The notes beneath the pieces are model-generated. The model searched no databases. It was not told where the DNA came from and saw only the letters and a program-made list of their open reading frames with translations. A stretch of 64,000 nucleotides of DNA. It comes from an uncultured Stenotrophomonas sp. GTDB taxonomy: Bacteria > Pseudomonadota > Gammaproteobacteria > Xanthomonadales > Xanthomonadaceae. The stretch spans positions 1-64,000 of the forward strand of contig NZ_CAJYVQ010000005.1 of the NCBI RefSeq assembly GCF_913778665.1. The letters run 5' to 3'. A program made the position numbers and the translations under genes. Position 1 is the stretch's first letter. Each line of letters begins with the position of its first letter. Shown here piece after piece: positions 45,429 to 55,143 of this stretch.

Positions 45429-45467
45429 GGGGTCAAAGCCCTTTGCTGCGTAAAGGGCTTTGACCCC
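45429..45467. repeat. GGGGTC hairpin
   Basis: GGGGTCAAAGCCCTTT pairs perfectly with AAAGGGCTTTGACCCC across a 7-nt loop. It lies 14 bp after the receptor gene's stop. Same design as 20061-20101 with different inner stem bases. Confidence 0.75.
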
Positions 45468-45480
45468 GACCATCATTGGC

Positions 45481-47799
45481 TCAGAACACCATCGAGGTGC
45501 TGAGCATCAGCTGCCGGGGCGCGCTGCGCTGCAGGGTCTGGTAATCCCCCGAGAATGAAGAGCCGGCGATGGTGGCGGTGCCGATGTTGTGGCGGTTGAA
45601 CAGGTTGCTCACGTCAAGCCGCAGCTCCAGCCCCGGCACCGCGCTGTCCGCACCAAACCGGTAGGCGGCGTAGGTGTTGACCTGCCAGAAGCTCGGCACG
45701 CGGATGTCGTTCTCGTAGGTGAACGGCTGGCGCAGGTACGAGGTACTGGTGGCACCGAAACGCCAGTCGCCGAAGTGCGCCGACAGATCACTCACCAGCG
45801 AGATCTGCGGGTAGCCCGGCTGGGCGTTGCCCTTGATCGGGTACACGGTGTCGCCCACCACGAAATCGCTGCCGTAGTACGAACGGGCCACGGCCACGCC
45901 CTGGTAGAACTGCAGGTGGTCGGTCAGGTCGGCGGTGATGCCGAGGTCGGCACCGATCACATGCATCTTCGGCATCAGCCGCACGGTGTTGATCTGCGCG
46001 AACTGGGTGCCGATGGCGGCCGACAGCAGGCGGTTGCGGATGTCGTTGTAGAACACGTCGCCGGTGATCGTCAGCCGGTCGAAACGATGCGATGCGCCCA
46101 CGGTCAGGTTCCAGTTCTTCTCCGGGCGCAGCGTGCCGGCCACGCGGTTGAACTCCTCCTGGTCGGTGATGGTCCACGCCGAGGCGGTGTAACCGATGTT
46201 GCCGCGCTGGGCGACGCGATAGCCGTTCATGGTGTTGGCCAGGTCGATGAAGGCGTCGGTGGATTCGGTCGGGCTCCAGAACAGCGAAACATGCGGCAGG
46301 AAGTTGCTCTTGGCGCGCAGCGTACCGTTCACCGGCCGATCCTCGGCATCGCCGAGGCCGCCGCCGTTGGTGCGGAAGTCCACGGCCTTGAAGCCAACAC
46401 CCAGCTTCAGCGTGTCACTCAGCACGATGTCATCCTGCAGGTAGAACTGGCGCGAGCGGGTTACCCAGCTTGATGCGTTGTCGGTCTTGAACGCCGGCCC
46501 GTACACATCGAACGGACCGGTGGCCTTCAGCGGTGGGCCCTCGCCCAGCAACGGCTGCTGGTACCACTCAGTCTTGGCGGCGGCCTTGCTCTTCTCCTGC
46601 CAGAAGCCGGCGGTGAAGGTGTGCGCGCCGGCCTCGAACTGCAGGTTGAGCATGCCACCGAGCCGGTTGAGGCGCGGCGTCTGCACCTGCTCGGAGAACG
46701 GCGCGCCGTTGGGCGACGGTACGGTGGGGTCGGTCAGCGTGGCTTGGGTGTGGCTGTTGGCGTTGTACAGCTGCACGTTGCCGCGCAGCGCAGGCGTGAT
46801 CTGGAAGCGATGATTGATCGAGGACACGCGATCGCGGGTGATCTGGCCGGTGTCGTACGGAATCAGTTCGGACAGCTCACCGCAGGTGTAGGCGCCGCAG
46901 GATTTGTCTGCGTTCTCCGGCGAGGCCACATACCAGGCCCACGCGTAGTCCGGGTAGAAGATGTCCGCCTTCCAGCCCAGCTTGCGGATCATGTCGAAGG
47001 AAATGTTGTTGTAGCCCCAGACCTTGGCCTTGCTGTCGGACAGGAACACGGTGAAGTCACCCCAGGCGACGTCCTGCTGCAACTTCAGGTCGCCGCGCAG
47101 GAAGTTCTGGGTTCCCTCGCCCTGGTACTTGTCAGCCGATACGCGCTGCAGGTCGACCAGTACTTTCGGGCCGTGCTCGCCAAGCTGGCCGCTCTGGCCG
47201 GACACGGTGGTGACCAGCGTGCTGTTGCTGCCCACGCCCTGCTTCACGCGCAGGCTGGGCGTGTCCTGTGGCTCGCGCAGGCGGTATTCCAGGCTGCCGC
47301 CGTTGATGCTGCTGGAGAACACGCTGACCGGTGCGCCGCCGGGGCTGACCGTGATCGCGCCGATGCCATCGGGCACCCCCACGTTCACCACGCTGGTACC
47401 GGTGAGCGAAAGGAAGCCGTTGTCGTTCAGCGGCACGCCTTCGAAGGTAATGCCCATTTCGTTCATGCGGAAGCCGCGCACGAACAGGCTGGTCGCCGAG
47501 ATATCCAGGCCCAGCCCATCGGTGGCGGTGTAGCTGGCGCCGGGTACCTGCTTGAGCATGGCCAGGCCGTTGTTGCCGGTGATCATCGCGTCGAGGTCTT
47601 CGGCCTTGATGATGTAGCGGTTCGGGCCAACCACCTGGGTCGGTGCAACGGCGGCGCCGCGCGGTGTGGCGATCACCTGCAGGGCGTTGAGCGTGGTGGG
47701 CGTGTCGTGTGTGGTCTCGGCCGAGTCGGAGGCATACGCAGGGGCGGCAATGGCGGCGAGGATCGCCAGGGCGAGGCGCGTCGTGGGCGGGGTGTTCAT
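45481..47799 (-). CDS. TonB-dependent outer-membrane receptor
   Basis: The 772-residue protein has a signal peptide (M-N-T-P-P-T-T-R-L-A, cleavage near A-Y-A-S), a plug domain with L-K-Q-V-P-G-A-S and S-L-F-V-R-G-F-R-M-N, and a beta-barrel ending in the classic C-terminal aromatic residue (S-T-S-M-V-F). TBDRs bring iron complexes, vitamins or sugars across the outer membrane. No neighbouring transport gene or regulator reveals the substrate. Confidence 0.92.
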   Translation of the reverse strand: MNTPPTTRLALAILAAIAAPAYASDSAETTHDTPTTLNALQVIATPRGAAVAPTQVVGPNRYIIKAEDLDAMITGNNGLAMLKQVPGASYTATDGLGLDISATSLFVRGFRMNEMGITFEGVPLNDNGFLSLTGTSVVNVGVPDGIGAITVSPGGAPVSVFSSSINGGSLEYRLREPQDTPSLRVKQGVGSNSTLVTTVSGQSGQLGEHGPKVLVDLQRVSADKYQGEGTQNFLRGDLKLQQDVAWGDFTVFLSDSKAKVWGYNNISFDMIRKLGWKADIFYPDYAWAWYVASPENADKSCGAYTCGELSELIPYDTGQITRDRVSSINHRFQITPALRGNVQLYNANSHTQATLTDPTVPSPNGAPFSEQVQTPRLNRLGGMLNLQFEAGAHTFTAGFWQEKSKAAAKTEWYQQPLLGEGPPLKATGPFDVYGPAFKTDNASSWVTRSRQFYLQDDIVLSDTLKLGVGFKAVDFRTNGGGLGDAEDRPVNGTLRAKSNFLPHVSLFWSPTESTDAFIDLANTMNGYRVAQRGNIGYTASAWTITDQEEFNRVAGTLRPEKNWNLTVGASHRFDRLTITGDVFYNDIRNRLLSAAIGTQFAQINTVRLMPKMHVIGADLGITADLTDHLQFYQGVAVARSYYGSDFVVGDTVYPIKGNAQPGYPQISLVSDLSAHFGDWRFGATSTSYLRQPFTYENDIRVPSFWQVNTYAAYRFGADSAVPGLELRLDVSNLFNRHNIGTATIAGSSFSGDYQTLQRSAPRQLMLSTSMVF

Positions 47800-48142
47800 G
47801 AGCAGATCCAGGGTGCAGGGGGAGAGCGGCGCAGGCGCACGCCCAGCGCGATGCAGCGCCGGTGTCGGCGCCCTGGCTGGTGATGCGATTGCGTTGAGGG
47901 GATGACCGCGCGGTGCGCGCCGGTCAGTGGCAGACGAGGACGATCATCTGTCGTGGGATTCGATGGCGTGATCTCGACGTGCGAAAGTCTTGCATCGCAC
48001 TGCCGCATCCGCCATTGCACCGTGGTACAGCGCCGATGGCGGTGGGGATGGGGGGGCTATACGTAGGTATAGCGCCAGTCAGCGCTTACGGCCTGCGTGT
48101 GCCGACCAGGGTTGGCACACGCCAGGGCATCGAGACGCGCGG
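47800..48142. other. Intergenic region upstream of the TonB-dependent receptor
   Basis: No gene is supported. A GACCGGCGCGCACCGCGCGG hairpin region (47908-47930) lies in the probable leader, and a palindrome GTGTGCCGACC...GGTTGGCACAC is at 48097-48120. No known riboswitch is recognised. Confidence 0.45.
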
Positions 48143-48976
48143 CTACTGCAGTACGAAGCGCTCGATCGCGCGCGCCACGCCTTCATCGGCATTGCTGGTG
48201 GTCTCGAACCGCGCCACTGCCTTCACCGCATCGATGGCATTGCCCATCGCCACGCTGGTACCGGCGTACTGCAGCATGGTCAGGTCGTTCTCCTGGTCGC
48301 CGATGGCCATCACGTTGGCGCGGTCGATGCCCAGATGCTCGGCCAGCGTCTGCAGGCTAGGCCCCTTGCCGGCGCGGTGGTCGAACACTTCCAGGAAGAA
48401 CGGTGCGCTCTTCAGTACCGCGAAGCGCCCGGTCAGCGCGCTGGGCAGGCGCGTGATGGCAGCGTCCAGCACCTCGGGCTTGTCGATCATCATCAGCTTG
48501 ATGAAGGACATCGACGGTTCCATGTCCTCCACGCGGCGATACGACAGCGGCATCCGCGAAAGGTGCGAGTCGGCCACGGTGTAGTAGCTGATGTCCTGGT
48601 TGGGCGTATAGATGCGCTGGCTGTCCAGGGCCTGGAAGTGCACGCCCAGGTCGCGGGCCACCTGCTCGCAGAACAGGAAGTCGTCGAAGCTGAGCGGATA
48701 CTCGACCACGGTTTCGCGCGTGCCGATGCGCTGCACCAGGCCGCCATTGCAGGCGATGCAGTAGTCGTCGCTGCCGGTGATGCCCAGCTCGTGCAGGTAC
48801 GGCGCCAGGCCCGGAACCGGGCGGCCACTGGTCAGCACGATGTGCACGCCCAGCGCGCGCGCCTGCGCGATCGCCTGCTTGGCCCGGGCAGTGAGCCGAT
48901 GGGCTGGGTCCAGCAGGGTGCCATCCATGTCGATGGCGACCAGTTCGATGGTCGATTGCCGGCGGCCCATGTCCAT
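48143..48976 (-). CDS. Cof-type HAD-IIB phosphatase (YidA-like)
   Basis: The 277-residue protein has motif I A-I-D-M-D-G-T-L-L (nucleophile Asp16, acid Asp18), motif II T-S-G-R-P, and a C-terminal G-D-Q-E-N-D-L-T-M-L acidic pair. The cap domain of the Cof/IIB type lies between. Family members dephosphorylate sugar phosphates. The ATG at 48976 is chosen; a TTG at 48985 is possible. Confidence 0.88.
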   Translation of the reverse strand: MDMGRRQSTIELVAIDMDGTLLDPAHRLTARAKQAIAQARALGVHIVLTSGRPVPGLAPYLHELGITGSDDYCIACNGGLVQRIGTRETVVEYPLSFDDFLFCEQVARDLGVHFQALDSQRIYTPNQDISYYTVADSHLSRMPLSYRRVEDMEPSMSFIKLMMIDKPEVLDAAITRLPSALTGRFAVLKSAPFFLEVFDHRAGKGPSLQTLAEHLGIDRANVMAIGDQENDLTMLQYAGTSVAMGNAIDAVKAVARFETTSNADEGVARAIERFVLQ

Positions 48977-49125
48977 TGCGTTCAACTCGTGCGGGGCACG
49001 CCAGTTTACCCCCTCATGCCCGGTTCACCTCTTTGCCCACGTTGGCCGGGATACTGCAAGGGCCTGTGCGTCCCCCACCGCAGGACGGCCCGTTGACCGC
49101 CCTTCCCTGGAGAACCTTGCGACGC

Positions 49126-49776
49126 ATGACCTACCGTGCCCCCGAAACCAACGACAGCGCCCCCCTGGCCCAGCAGATCGAGCAGATGATCGACGAACTG
49201 CCCGGCGACCAGGTAAGGGTCGGCACTTTGCTCAGCGCGCTGGGCGATGAGGGACTGCTGCTGATCGTGATCCTGCTCTCGGCCATCTTCATCATCCCGG
49301 TGTCGATCCCCGGGCTGAGTACGGTGTTTGGCGCCTCGATCCTGCTGATCGGCCTGAGCCGGGTGCGCAACCGTCCGCTGTGGGTGCCGCAGAAGCTGGC
49401 GCGCCGCGAGATCGCCACCGACAAGCTGAAGGCCAACCTCGGCCGTGCGCTGAAATGGGTGCACCGCATGGAGCGGCTGTCGCGGCCGATGCGGCTGGCG
49501 GTGATGGTGCGCTCGAAGAAGATGATGCGCCTGAACAACCTGATGCTGGTGTTCGCGACCCTGCTGCTGATGGCCCCGGCCGGGCCGATTCCCTTCAGCA
49601 ACACGCTGCCGGCGTTGGCGTTGATGTCCTTTGCGATCGGCTTCATCCAGCGCGATGGCGCGGCAGTGGCAGCGGGCTACGCGTTCGTGGTGGCCACGAT
49701 GGTGTATTTCGGCGTGCTGCTGGGGGGCGTGGGATTTGCTGCCGAGTCGGTGTTCAGCGGGTTCCGCGCACGCTGA
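49126..49776 (+). CDS. ExoD-family exopolysaccharide synthesis protein
   Basis: The 216-residue membrane protein has the ExoD pattern: a soluble start D-E-L-P-G-D-Q-V-R-V-G-T-L-L, then hydrophobic segments with P-V-S-I-P-G-L-S, a basic middle (R-R-E-I-A-T-D-K), and two to three further helices with G-P-I-P-F-S-N-T-L-P-A. ExoD in rhizobia affects exopolysaccharide and alkali tolerance; the molecular role is unknown. Confidence 0.85.
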   Translation: MTYRAPETNDSAPLAQQIEQMIDELPGDQVRVGTLLSALGDEGLLLIVILLSAIFIIPVSIPGLSTVFGASILLIGLSRVRNRPLWVPQKLARREIATDKLKANLGRALKWVHRMERLSRPMRLAVMVRSKKMMRLNNLMLVFATLLLMAPAGPIPFSNTLPALALMSFAIGFIQRDGAAVAAGYAFVVATMVYFGVLLGGVGFAAESVFSGFRAR

Positions 49777-49784
49777 ACCCGGCT

Positions 49785-49868
49785 GTAGAGTCGACTGTCA
49801 GTCGACTGCTCTGCGTTGCCCACCGGGAAGCACGCGCTGCGCGCGAGTCGACTGACAGTCGACTCTAC
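49785..49868. repeat. Paired SMAG repeat
   Basis: GTAGAGTCGACTGTCAGTCG faces CGACTGACAGTCGACTCTAC over about 35 nt; the whole can fold as one long hairpin. Close copy of the dimer at 11490. Confidence 0.7.
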
Positions 49869-49903
49869 CCGTTGTCCTTCGGTCACGGCTCGACGCTATG
49901 CAG

Positions 49904-51214
49904 CTACTTCGCTGATACCCGCCACACCACGTCGCCCACGTCGTCGGCCACCAGCAGTGCACCTTCGGCGTCCATCGCCATGCCCACCGGTGCGCCCATC
50001 AGGGTCTTCTCGTCCTTCGAGGCGAAGCCGCTGACCACGGTCTGCGGCCGCCCGGTCGGCTTGCCGTCCTTGAACGGTACGTACACCACTTCGTAGCCGC
50101 TCAGCGGTGAGCGATCCCAGCTGCCGTGCTCGCCGATGAAAGCCCCGCCGCGGTATTGCGGCGGCAGCGCCTGGCCGGTGTAGAACAGCAGGCCCAGCGG
50201 TGCCACGTGCGAGCCGATGGCGTAGTCCGGCACGATCGCCTTGGCCACCAGGTCCGGGCGCTGCGGCTGCACGCGCTCGTCCACGTGCTGGCCGTAGTAA
50301 CTGTAGGGCCAGCCGTAGAAGCCATCTTCCTTCACCGAGGTCAGGTAATCCGGCACCAGATCGGCACCGATTTCATCGCGCTCGTTGGCCACCGCCCACA
50401 GCTGGCCGGTGCTCGGCTCCCAGTCCAGGCCGGTGGGATTGCGGATGCCCGACGCGTAGATGCGGCTGCCACGCGTGGCCACGTCCACTTCCAGCACCAC
50501 CGCACGGCGGTACTCGACCGCCAGGCCATTCTCGGTGATGTTGCTGTTGGAGCCCACGCCCACGTACAGCTTGCTGCCATCGCGGCTGGCCAGCAGTTCC
50601 TTGGTCCAGTGGTGGTTGATGGTGCTGGGCAGGTCGGTGAATTCGCGCCCCTTGTCGGACATGCGGGTTTCGCCGGGCACGTAGTGGTACTGCATGATGT
50701 TGCCGGTGTTGGCCACGTACAGCGTGTCACCGATCAACTGGATGCCGAACGGCGAATGCAGGCCCTCGATGTAGACGTGCTGGGTCCAGGTGGTGGTGCC
50801 GGGCGTGCGCCGCAGCAGGGTGACCCGGTTGCCACCCTTGCCGGCCTTGCCCGAGCGCGCCTTCACCTTGCCCGCGATCCACTGCTTGGGCGTGGTTACC
50901 GGCTCTTCACCGGGGCCGTTGCCCTCCACCACCAGCACATCGCCGTTGGGCAGGGTCAGCAGGCGGCGCGGGTGCAGCAGGTTGGCGGCAATGCGCTCGA
51001 TCTTCAGGCCCTCGGCCACCGTGGGCGACTGGCCTTCGGCCCAGCCGACGCCCTTGGGCACCTGCATCGGCGGCATCAGGAAGTTCTTCGGCGCCGGCAG
51101 CGGCGGCTTCGCGCCGGACTGGTCGGCGGGATGGTATTCGGCCTTGCCGGCACAGGCGGACAGCATCACGGCCAGCGAAAGTACCGCCATGGTGGGCAGG
51201 AGCGGCTTAGCCAT
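49904..51214 (-). CDS. PQQ-type sugar/sorbosone dehydrogenase lipoprotein
   Basis: The 436-residue protein has a lipobox L-S-A-C and a six-bladed propeller of the soluble glucose/sorbosone dehydrogenase family: L-L-T-L-P-N-G-D-V-L-V-V-E-G near the start, G-L-D-W-E-P-S-T-G-Q-L-W later, and G-E-H-G-S-W-D-R-S. These oxidise sugars or aldoses in the periplasm using PQQ. Start overlaps the end of the DUF2231-type gene by eight bases, so the two are co-translated. Confidence 0.88.
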   Translation of the reverse strand: MAKPLLPTMAVLSLAVMLSACAGKAEYHPADQSGAKPPLPAPKNFLMPPMQVPKGVGWAEGQSPTVAEGLKIERIAANLLHPRRLLTLPNGDVLVVEGNGPGEEPVTTPKQWIAGKVKARSGKAGKGGNRVTLLRRTPGTTTWTQHVYIEGLHSPFGIQLIGDTLYVANTGNIMQYHYVPGETRMSDKGREFTDLPSTINHHWTKELLASRDGSKLYVGVGSNSNITENGLAVEYRRAVVLEVDVATRGSRIYASGIRNPTGLDWEPSTGQLWAVANERDEIGADLVPDYLTSVKEDGFYGWPYSYYGQHVDERVQPQRPDLVAKAIVPDYAIGSHVAPLGLLFYTGQALPPQYRGGAFIGEHGSWDRSPLSGYEVVYVPFKDGKPTGRPQTVVSGFASKDEKTLMGAPVGMAMDAEGALLVADDVGDVVWRVSAK

Positions 51215-51647
51215 GACGACCTCCGTGCAGCACCGGCGGCTGCAGCGACAGCAGGATGAAGCCCAGGCCGATCAACGCGACAGTCAGCGCCGACAGGATC
51301 GTGCCCGGCACGGCGACGGCGTAGGCATCGCGGCTGTGCACGAAGGCGTTCCAGATGGCCACCAGTACCGCCACCAGGTTGAGGAAGAAGTCGATGCGGT
51401 CGATGCGCGTGGCGGTACCGTTGCGGCGCCAGACCGCGAACAGGTTGATCAGGCGCGGAAGGATGGCGATCAGCAGGCCGAAGGTGATCAGCCAGGCGGC
51501 GGACTTGCCCCACATCACCTCGGCGCTGTTGAGGTAGATCGCATCGAAGATCAATGCGCCGACGAAGAAGCCGAACGGTATCGGGTTCAACAGGCTGAAC
51601 AGGGTGGTGCCGAGGCCGCGGTGGGCCTGGGCCAGGGGGTTGACCAT
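51207..51647 (-). CDS. DUF2231-like membrane protein
   Basis: The 146-residue protein has four transmembrane helices beginning N-P-I-P-F-G-F-F-V-G-A-L-I-F-D, the DUF2231 type, thought to bind haem or hand electrons on in some systems. It is translationally coupled to the sugar dehydrogenase gene, so it may link that enzyme to the respiratory chain. The ATG at 51647 is the family-like start. Confidence 0.8.
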   Translation of the reverse strand: MVNPLAQAHRGLGTTLFSLLNPIPFGFFVGALIFDAIYLNSAEVMWGKSAAWLITFGLLIAILPRLINLFAVWRRNGTATRIDRIDFFLNLVAVLVAIWNAFVHSRDAYAVAVPGTILSALTVALIGLGFILLSLQPPVLHGGRHG

Positions 51648-51988
51648 CGTGGTGCTCCGTGCGGAAGGGTGCAGGAGCCGTAGTAGCACAGCCGGATGTG
51701 AAGCCGCGCGATGACGCGGTAGATCCACGCCACGCGTGGATACGCGGCCCCGGTAGATCCACGCCATGCGTGGATACGCGCACCAACCCGATGCCGGCAT
51801 CCACCCGATGCAGGCCACCGCTGTCGTAATTACCACGCGGCATAAGCGTTTGTGACGCAATCGGCAAATCTGCACATTGCAGGCGTGAAGAGGTAGGGGG
51901 TTCTTCGTTGTGTCGCGTTTGGCTCATTGCGATGGGGCAGTCCCGCCCCGCCGTCTGCCATGCCGATTCACAACAGAAGGACTCGTGT
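51648..51988. repeat. Divergent region with two tandem SMAG copies
   Basis: GTAGATCCACGCCACGCGTG (51719 to 51741) and GTAGATCCACGCCATGCGTG (51753 to 51775) repeat in direct orientation 34 bp apart. The rest (51776-51988) carries the protease promoter and an AGAAGGA ribosome site; nothing else is seen. Confidence 0.65.
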
Positions 51989-53755
51989 ATGAAGCGACAC
52001 ACGCAACGCTCCACACCACCTCGCTCCGCGCGCTTGGCTCTTGCCACTGCCCTGGTGCTGGGCAGCCTGGTGGCTACGGCCCAGGCCCAGCAGGCCGATC
52101 CGCTGGCGGGGCGGCAGTGGCACCTGCTCAACACCGGGCAGGCCGTGCTGGGCGATACCCTGCCGGTGGCCGGCAACGATCTGAACGTAGATGGCCTTTT
52201 CCGCAATGGCATCCGTGGCCAGGGCGTCACCATCGCCATCGTCGATGATGGCCTGCAGATCGCCCACCCGGACCTGGCCGCCAACGTGGCGGCGGTGGCG
52301 GGCAAGAACTTCGCCAACGGCTCCAACAACCCCAGCCCGTCCAACCCCGATGTCGACAACCACGGCACGATGGTCGGCGGCATCGCCGGTGCGGTGGGCG
52401 GCAACAATCTGGGCGTGCGCGGCGTGGCCTCGGCGGCGACCCTCAAGGGCTTCAACTTCCTGGCATCCAATGCGCAGGGCAGTTCAACGTCCAACATCGA
52501 GTATTCGTGGTGGGACGGTGCCGAAGTGGCCGACGTGCAGGTGTTCAACAACAGCTGGGGATCCGTTCCAGGTAACCCGAACCTGCCGCCGGCCTACAGC
52601 CAGAACGAAATTTCAGCCTACGAGCAGGCGATGTCCGGCACTCGCGGCGGTCGCGGCGGCATCTATGTGAAAGCGGCCGGCAACAACCACGACAACGGCT
52701 ACCGGCCGGACGGCAGCGATATCTGCTCGGCTGACACGAAGAACCGCAACACCGGCTGCGTTCCGGCCGGCCGTGACCCGCGCAACAACCTGTTCACCGT
52801 GATCACCGTGGGCGCGGTGCGTGCCGATGGTGTGCGCTCCTCGTACTCGTCCACCGGCTCGGCGCTGTGGGTGTCCGGCTTCGGCGGCGAGAACGGCTGG
52901 CAGCGGCAGGTCGTGCCCGGGCAGCTGCCGATCCGCTACGATCCGGCCATCCTTACCACCGACGTCACCGGTTGCCTGCAGGGCAGCAACAAGAACAGCA
53001 GCCTGCGCAACACGCTGGACGGCGCGCAGTCCGCCATCGACAGCACCTGCAACTACACCGGCAAGATGAACGGCACCTCGGCCGCCACGCCGATGGTCTC
53101 GGGTGTGGCGGCGCTGGTGCTGGAAGCCAATCCGAACCTGTCCTACCGCGACGTGAAGTACATCCTGGCCACCACCGCCACCCGCAACGACCCGAACCGT
53201 GCGGCGGTGACACTGGCTGACGGCCGCGTGCTGGTACCGGGCTGGACGGTGAACGCCGCCGGCCGCGCCTACAGCAACTGGTACGGCTTCGGCGTGGTCA
53301 ATGCCGCACGCGCGGTGCAGGTCGCGGAGAACTTCCAGTCGCTGGGTGCACTGGTCGACAGCGGCTGGCGTACCACCACGCGCACCGTGGCCATCGGCAA
53401 TACCCCGGCCGCCGCGGCACGCCTGACCTTCCAGGTCGCCAACGGTGCGCGCAACATCGAGAGCGTGCAGCTGGGCTTCCGGGTCAACCACAGCAACACC
53501 CGCCAGCTGCAGTTCGTGCTGGTCTCGCCCAGCGGCACGCGCAGCGTGGTGCAGCCGGCGTTCACCGCGATCGGCTCAGGCACCGGCGGCGTGCAGCGCA
53601 ATTTCACCAACTGGGACCTGCTGTCCAGCAATGCCTTCCTGGATGAGAACGCCACGGGCACCTGGACGCTGGAAGTGACCGACCTGGGGCAGGCCGCGAA
53701 TGCTGCATCGCGTGGCAACCTCGAATCCTTCAAGATCCGCGTTCTGGGGCACTGA
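51989..53755 (+). CDS. Secreted kexin-like S8 serine protease with P domain
   Basis: The 588-residue protein has a signal peptide (cleavage after T-A-Q-A-Q) and goes directly into the mature fold (R-Q-W-H-L-L-N-T-G-Q) without a propeptide. Catalytic Asp86 is in A-I-V-D-D-G-L, His125 in N-H-G-T-M-V, Ser364 in G-T-S-A-A-T-P-M-V-S-G. From ~455 to the end lies a P (proprotein convertase) domain. Such enzymes are released to the medium or outer membrane. The downstream gene overlaps its stop and probably encodes a partner. Confidence 0.92.
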   Translation: MKRHTQRSTPPRSARLALATALVLGSLVATAQAQQADPLAGRQWHLLNTGQAVLGDTLPVAGNDLNVDGLFRNGIRGQGVTIAIVDDGLQIAHPDLAANVAAVAGKNFANGSNNPSPSNPDVDNHGTMVGGIAGAVGGNNLGVRGVASAATLKGFNFLASNAQGSSTSNIEYSWWDGAEVADVQVFNNSWGSVPGNPNLPPAYSQNEISAYEQAMSGTRGGRGGIYVKAAGNNHDNGYRPDGSDICSADTKNRNTGCVPAGRDPRNNLFTVITVGAVRADGVRSSYSSTGSALWVSGFGGENGWQRQVVPGQLPIRYDPAILTTDVTGCLQGSNKNSSLRNTLDGAQSAIDSTCNYTGKMNGTSAATPMVSGVAALVLEANPNLSYRDVKYILATTATRNDPNRAAVTLADGRVLVPGWTVNAAGRAYSNWYGFGVVNAARAVQVAENFQSLGALVDSGWRTTTRTVAIGNTPAAAARLTFQVANGARNIESVQLGFRVNHSNTRQLQFVLVSPSGTRSVVQPAFTAIGSGTGGVQRNFTNWDLLSSNAFLDENATGTWTLEVTDLGQAANAASRGNLESFKIRVLGH

Positions 53756-54351
53756 TGATGAAGAAGACCATTCTGTTGAGCACCCTCGCCCTGGCGGCGA
53801 TGACCACCACTGCCTGGGCCCAGAGTTCCGGCCAGGCCCCTGCCACGAGGACCTTGTCGACTGTGGATGCACAGGCGTTGAAGGCGGCGGCCACTGGCCG
53901 TTCGTTCGATGTGGGCGGTTCGCGCTTCCAGCTGGCACCGTCGGCGACCGTGCAGCCGGCCAGCGGCGGCCAGTTCAGGATCACCCCTGCGGCTGATGCC
54001 GGCGCGGCGGCCACCAGCACGCGCAGCAAGCGCTCCACCGATGCCGGCAGTGCCGGTGCGGCGGCACGCGTGGATGCCGGTGCCAGCAAGTTCGCTGCGG
54101 CTGTTTCCAGCGATGGCGCACCGGTAGTGGCGACCTCGCGGGTCAAGGTGTTCTTCACTGACGCCGCCTCGGCGCAGCGCGCGGCGACTGCCACCGGCGG
54201 CACCGTGGTGAAGGTGTCCAAGGCGGCGGGCCGGGCGATCGTTGAGTACCCGTCGGTGAATGCGGCCCTGGATGCAACCACCAAGCTGTTGTCGACCGCT
54301 GGCATCCGTGCGGCCGAGCCGGACGTGGTGCAGTGGGAAGAAACCAAGTAA
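53755..54351 (+). CDS. Inhibitor-I9-like partner of the protease
   Basis: The 198-residue protein has a signal peptide (cleavage near T-A-W-A-Q) and an Ala/Ser/Thr-rich linker. The last ~75 residues (V-A-T-S-R-V-K-V-F-F to A-A-E-P-D-V-V-Q-W-E) match the alpha/beta pattern of subtilisin propeptides/I9 inhibitors. It starts in the protease stop (TGATG). Aeromonas ASP, also a kexin-like protease without propeptide, needs the separate ORF2 chaperone, so this arrangement suggests a trans-acting folding helper. Confidence 0.75.
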   Translation: MMKKTILLSTLALAAMTTTAWAQSSGQAPATRTLSTVDAQALKAAATGRSFDVGGSRFQLAPSATVQPASGGQFRITPAADAGAAATSTRSKRSTDAGSAGAAARVDAGASKFAAAVSSDGAPVVATSRVKVFFTDAASAQRAATATGGTVVKVSKAAGRAIVEYPSVNAALDATTKLLSTAGIRAAEPDVVQWEETK

Positions 54352-54445
54352 GCCGTTGAGTGGTGCCCTCGGCCGGTTGGCTCTCCTGGCCGGCCGAGGG
54401 ATTGGTGCAGGAAATGTGCCGGCGTATGGTCGGCACACACCCGCA

Positions 54446-55132
54446 TCATCCAGCAGCGGCGGCGAGAGTGCCGCTGCGATTGAGGTGGCAGCTGGCCAGC
54501 GCGTCGTTGCCGGCAGCCGGGTGGCCGGGCTCCAGCAGCAGGCGCTGCACGTCGGAGAACAGCTCCTGCACCGGCATGCCATACGGTGCGAACAGGCGCA
54601 GGCGGCCCTGGCGATCGAACACGTAGCCGCCGGCGATGTGGCTCATCGTGTAGGTCTCCGGTACCTGGCCGGGTTCCTTCTCGTAGAACGCCTTGAAGTC
54701 GCTGGCCATCGCAGCCAGTTGTGCTTCGTTGCCGACCAGCGCGATGGCCTTGGGATCGAAGGCTTCCACATAGGTGCGCGCGACCTCGGGCGTGTCGCGC
54801 GCCGGGTCGACGCTGACGAACACGACCTGCAGCTGATCGGCATCCTTGCCCATCAGGTGCTTGACCTGGCTCAGCTCGACCATCGTGGTCGGGCACACGT
54901 CCGGGCAACTGGTGAAACCGAAGAACAGATAGGTCACCTGCCCCTGCAGGTCCTTCGCGCCACGCACGGTGCCGTGGCTGTCGGGCATCGACCAGTGCTG
55001 GCCAAGCCCTTCGCAGGCGATGTCCTTGGAGTAGAAGTCCATGCGCGACTGCGCACTGCAGCCAGCCAGCAGGCCGAGCAGCAGGCCTGCGGCCAGGCGC
55101 AGGCCACGTTGGGGGAACGCAATGCCTTTCAC
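54446..55132 (-). CDS. SCO1/SenC-family copper chaperone
   Basis: The 228-residue protein has a lipobox L-L-A-G-C and the SCO copper site: C76-P-D-V-C80 and His165 in T-M-S-H. SCO proteins load copper or reduce thiols in the periplasm. The start is a GTG 11 bp after cyoD; the longer open frame overlaps cyoD and is not used. It is the last gene of the cyo operon, although quinol oxidases lack CuA. Confidence 0.88.
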   Translation of the reverse strand: MKGIAFPQRGLRLAAGLLLGLLAGCSAQSRMDFYSKDIACEGLGQHWSMPDSHGTVRGAKDLQGQVTYLFFGFTSCPDVCPTTMVELSQVKHLMGKDADQLQVVFVSVDPARDTPEVARTYVEAFDPKAIALVGNEAQLAAMASDFKAFYEKEPGQVPETYTMSHIAGGYVFDRQGRLRLFAPYGMPVQELFSDVQRLLLEPGHPAAGNDALASCHLNRSGTLAAAAG

Positions 55133-55143
55133 GGTTCGCAGGC

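Noticed and set aside
46621..47883. 420-residue plus-strand frame
   Set aside because: Antisense to the TonB-dependent receptor; no domain.
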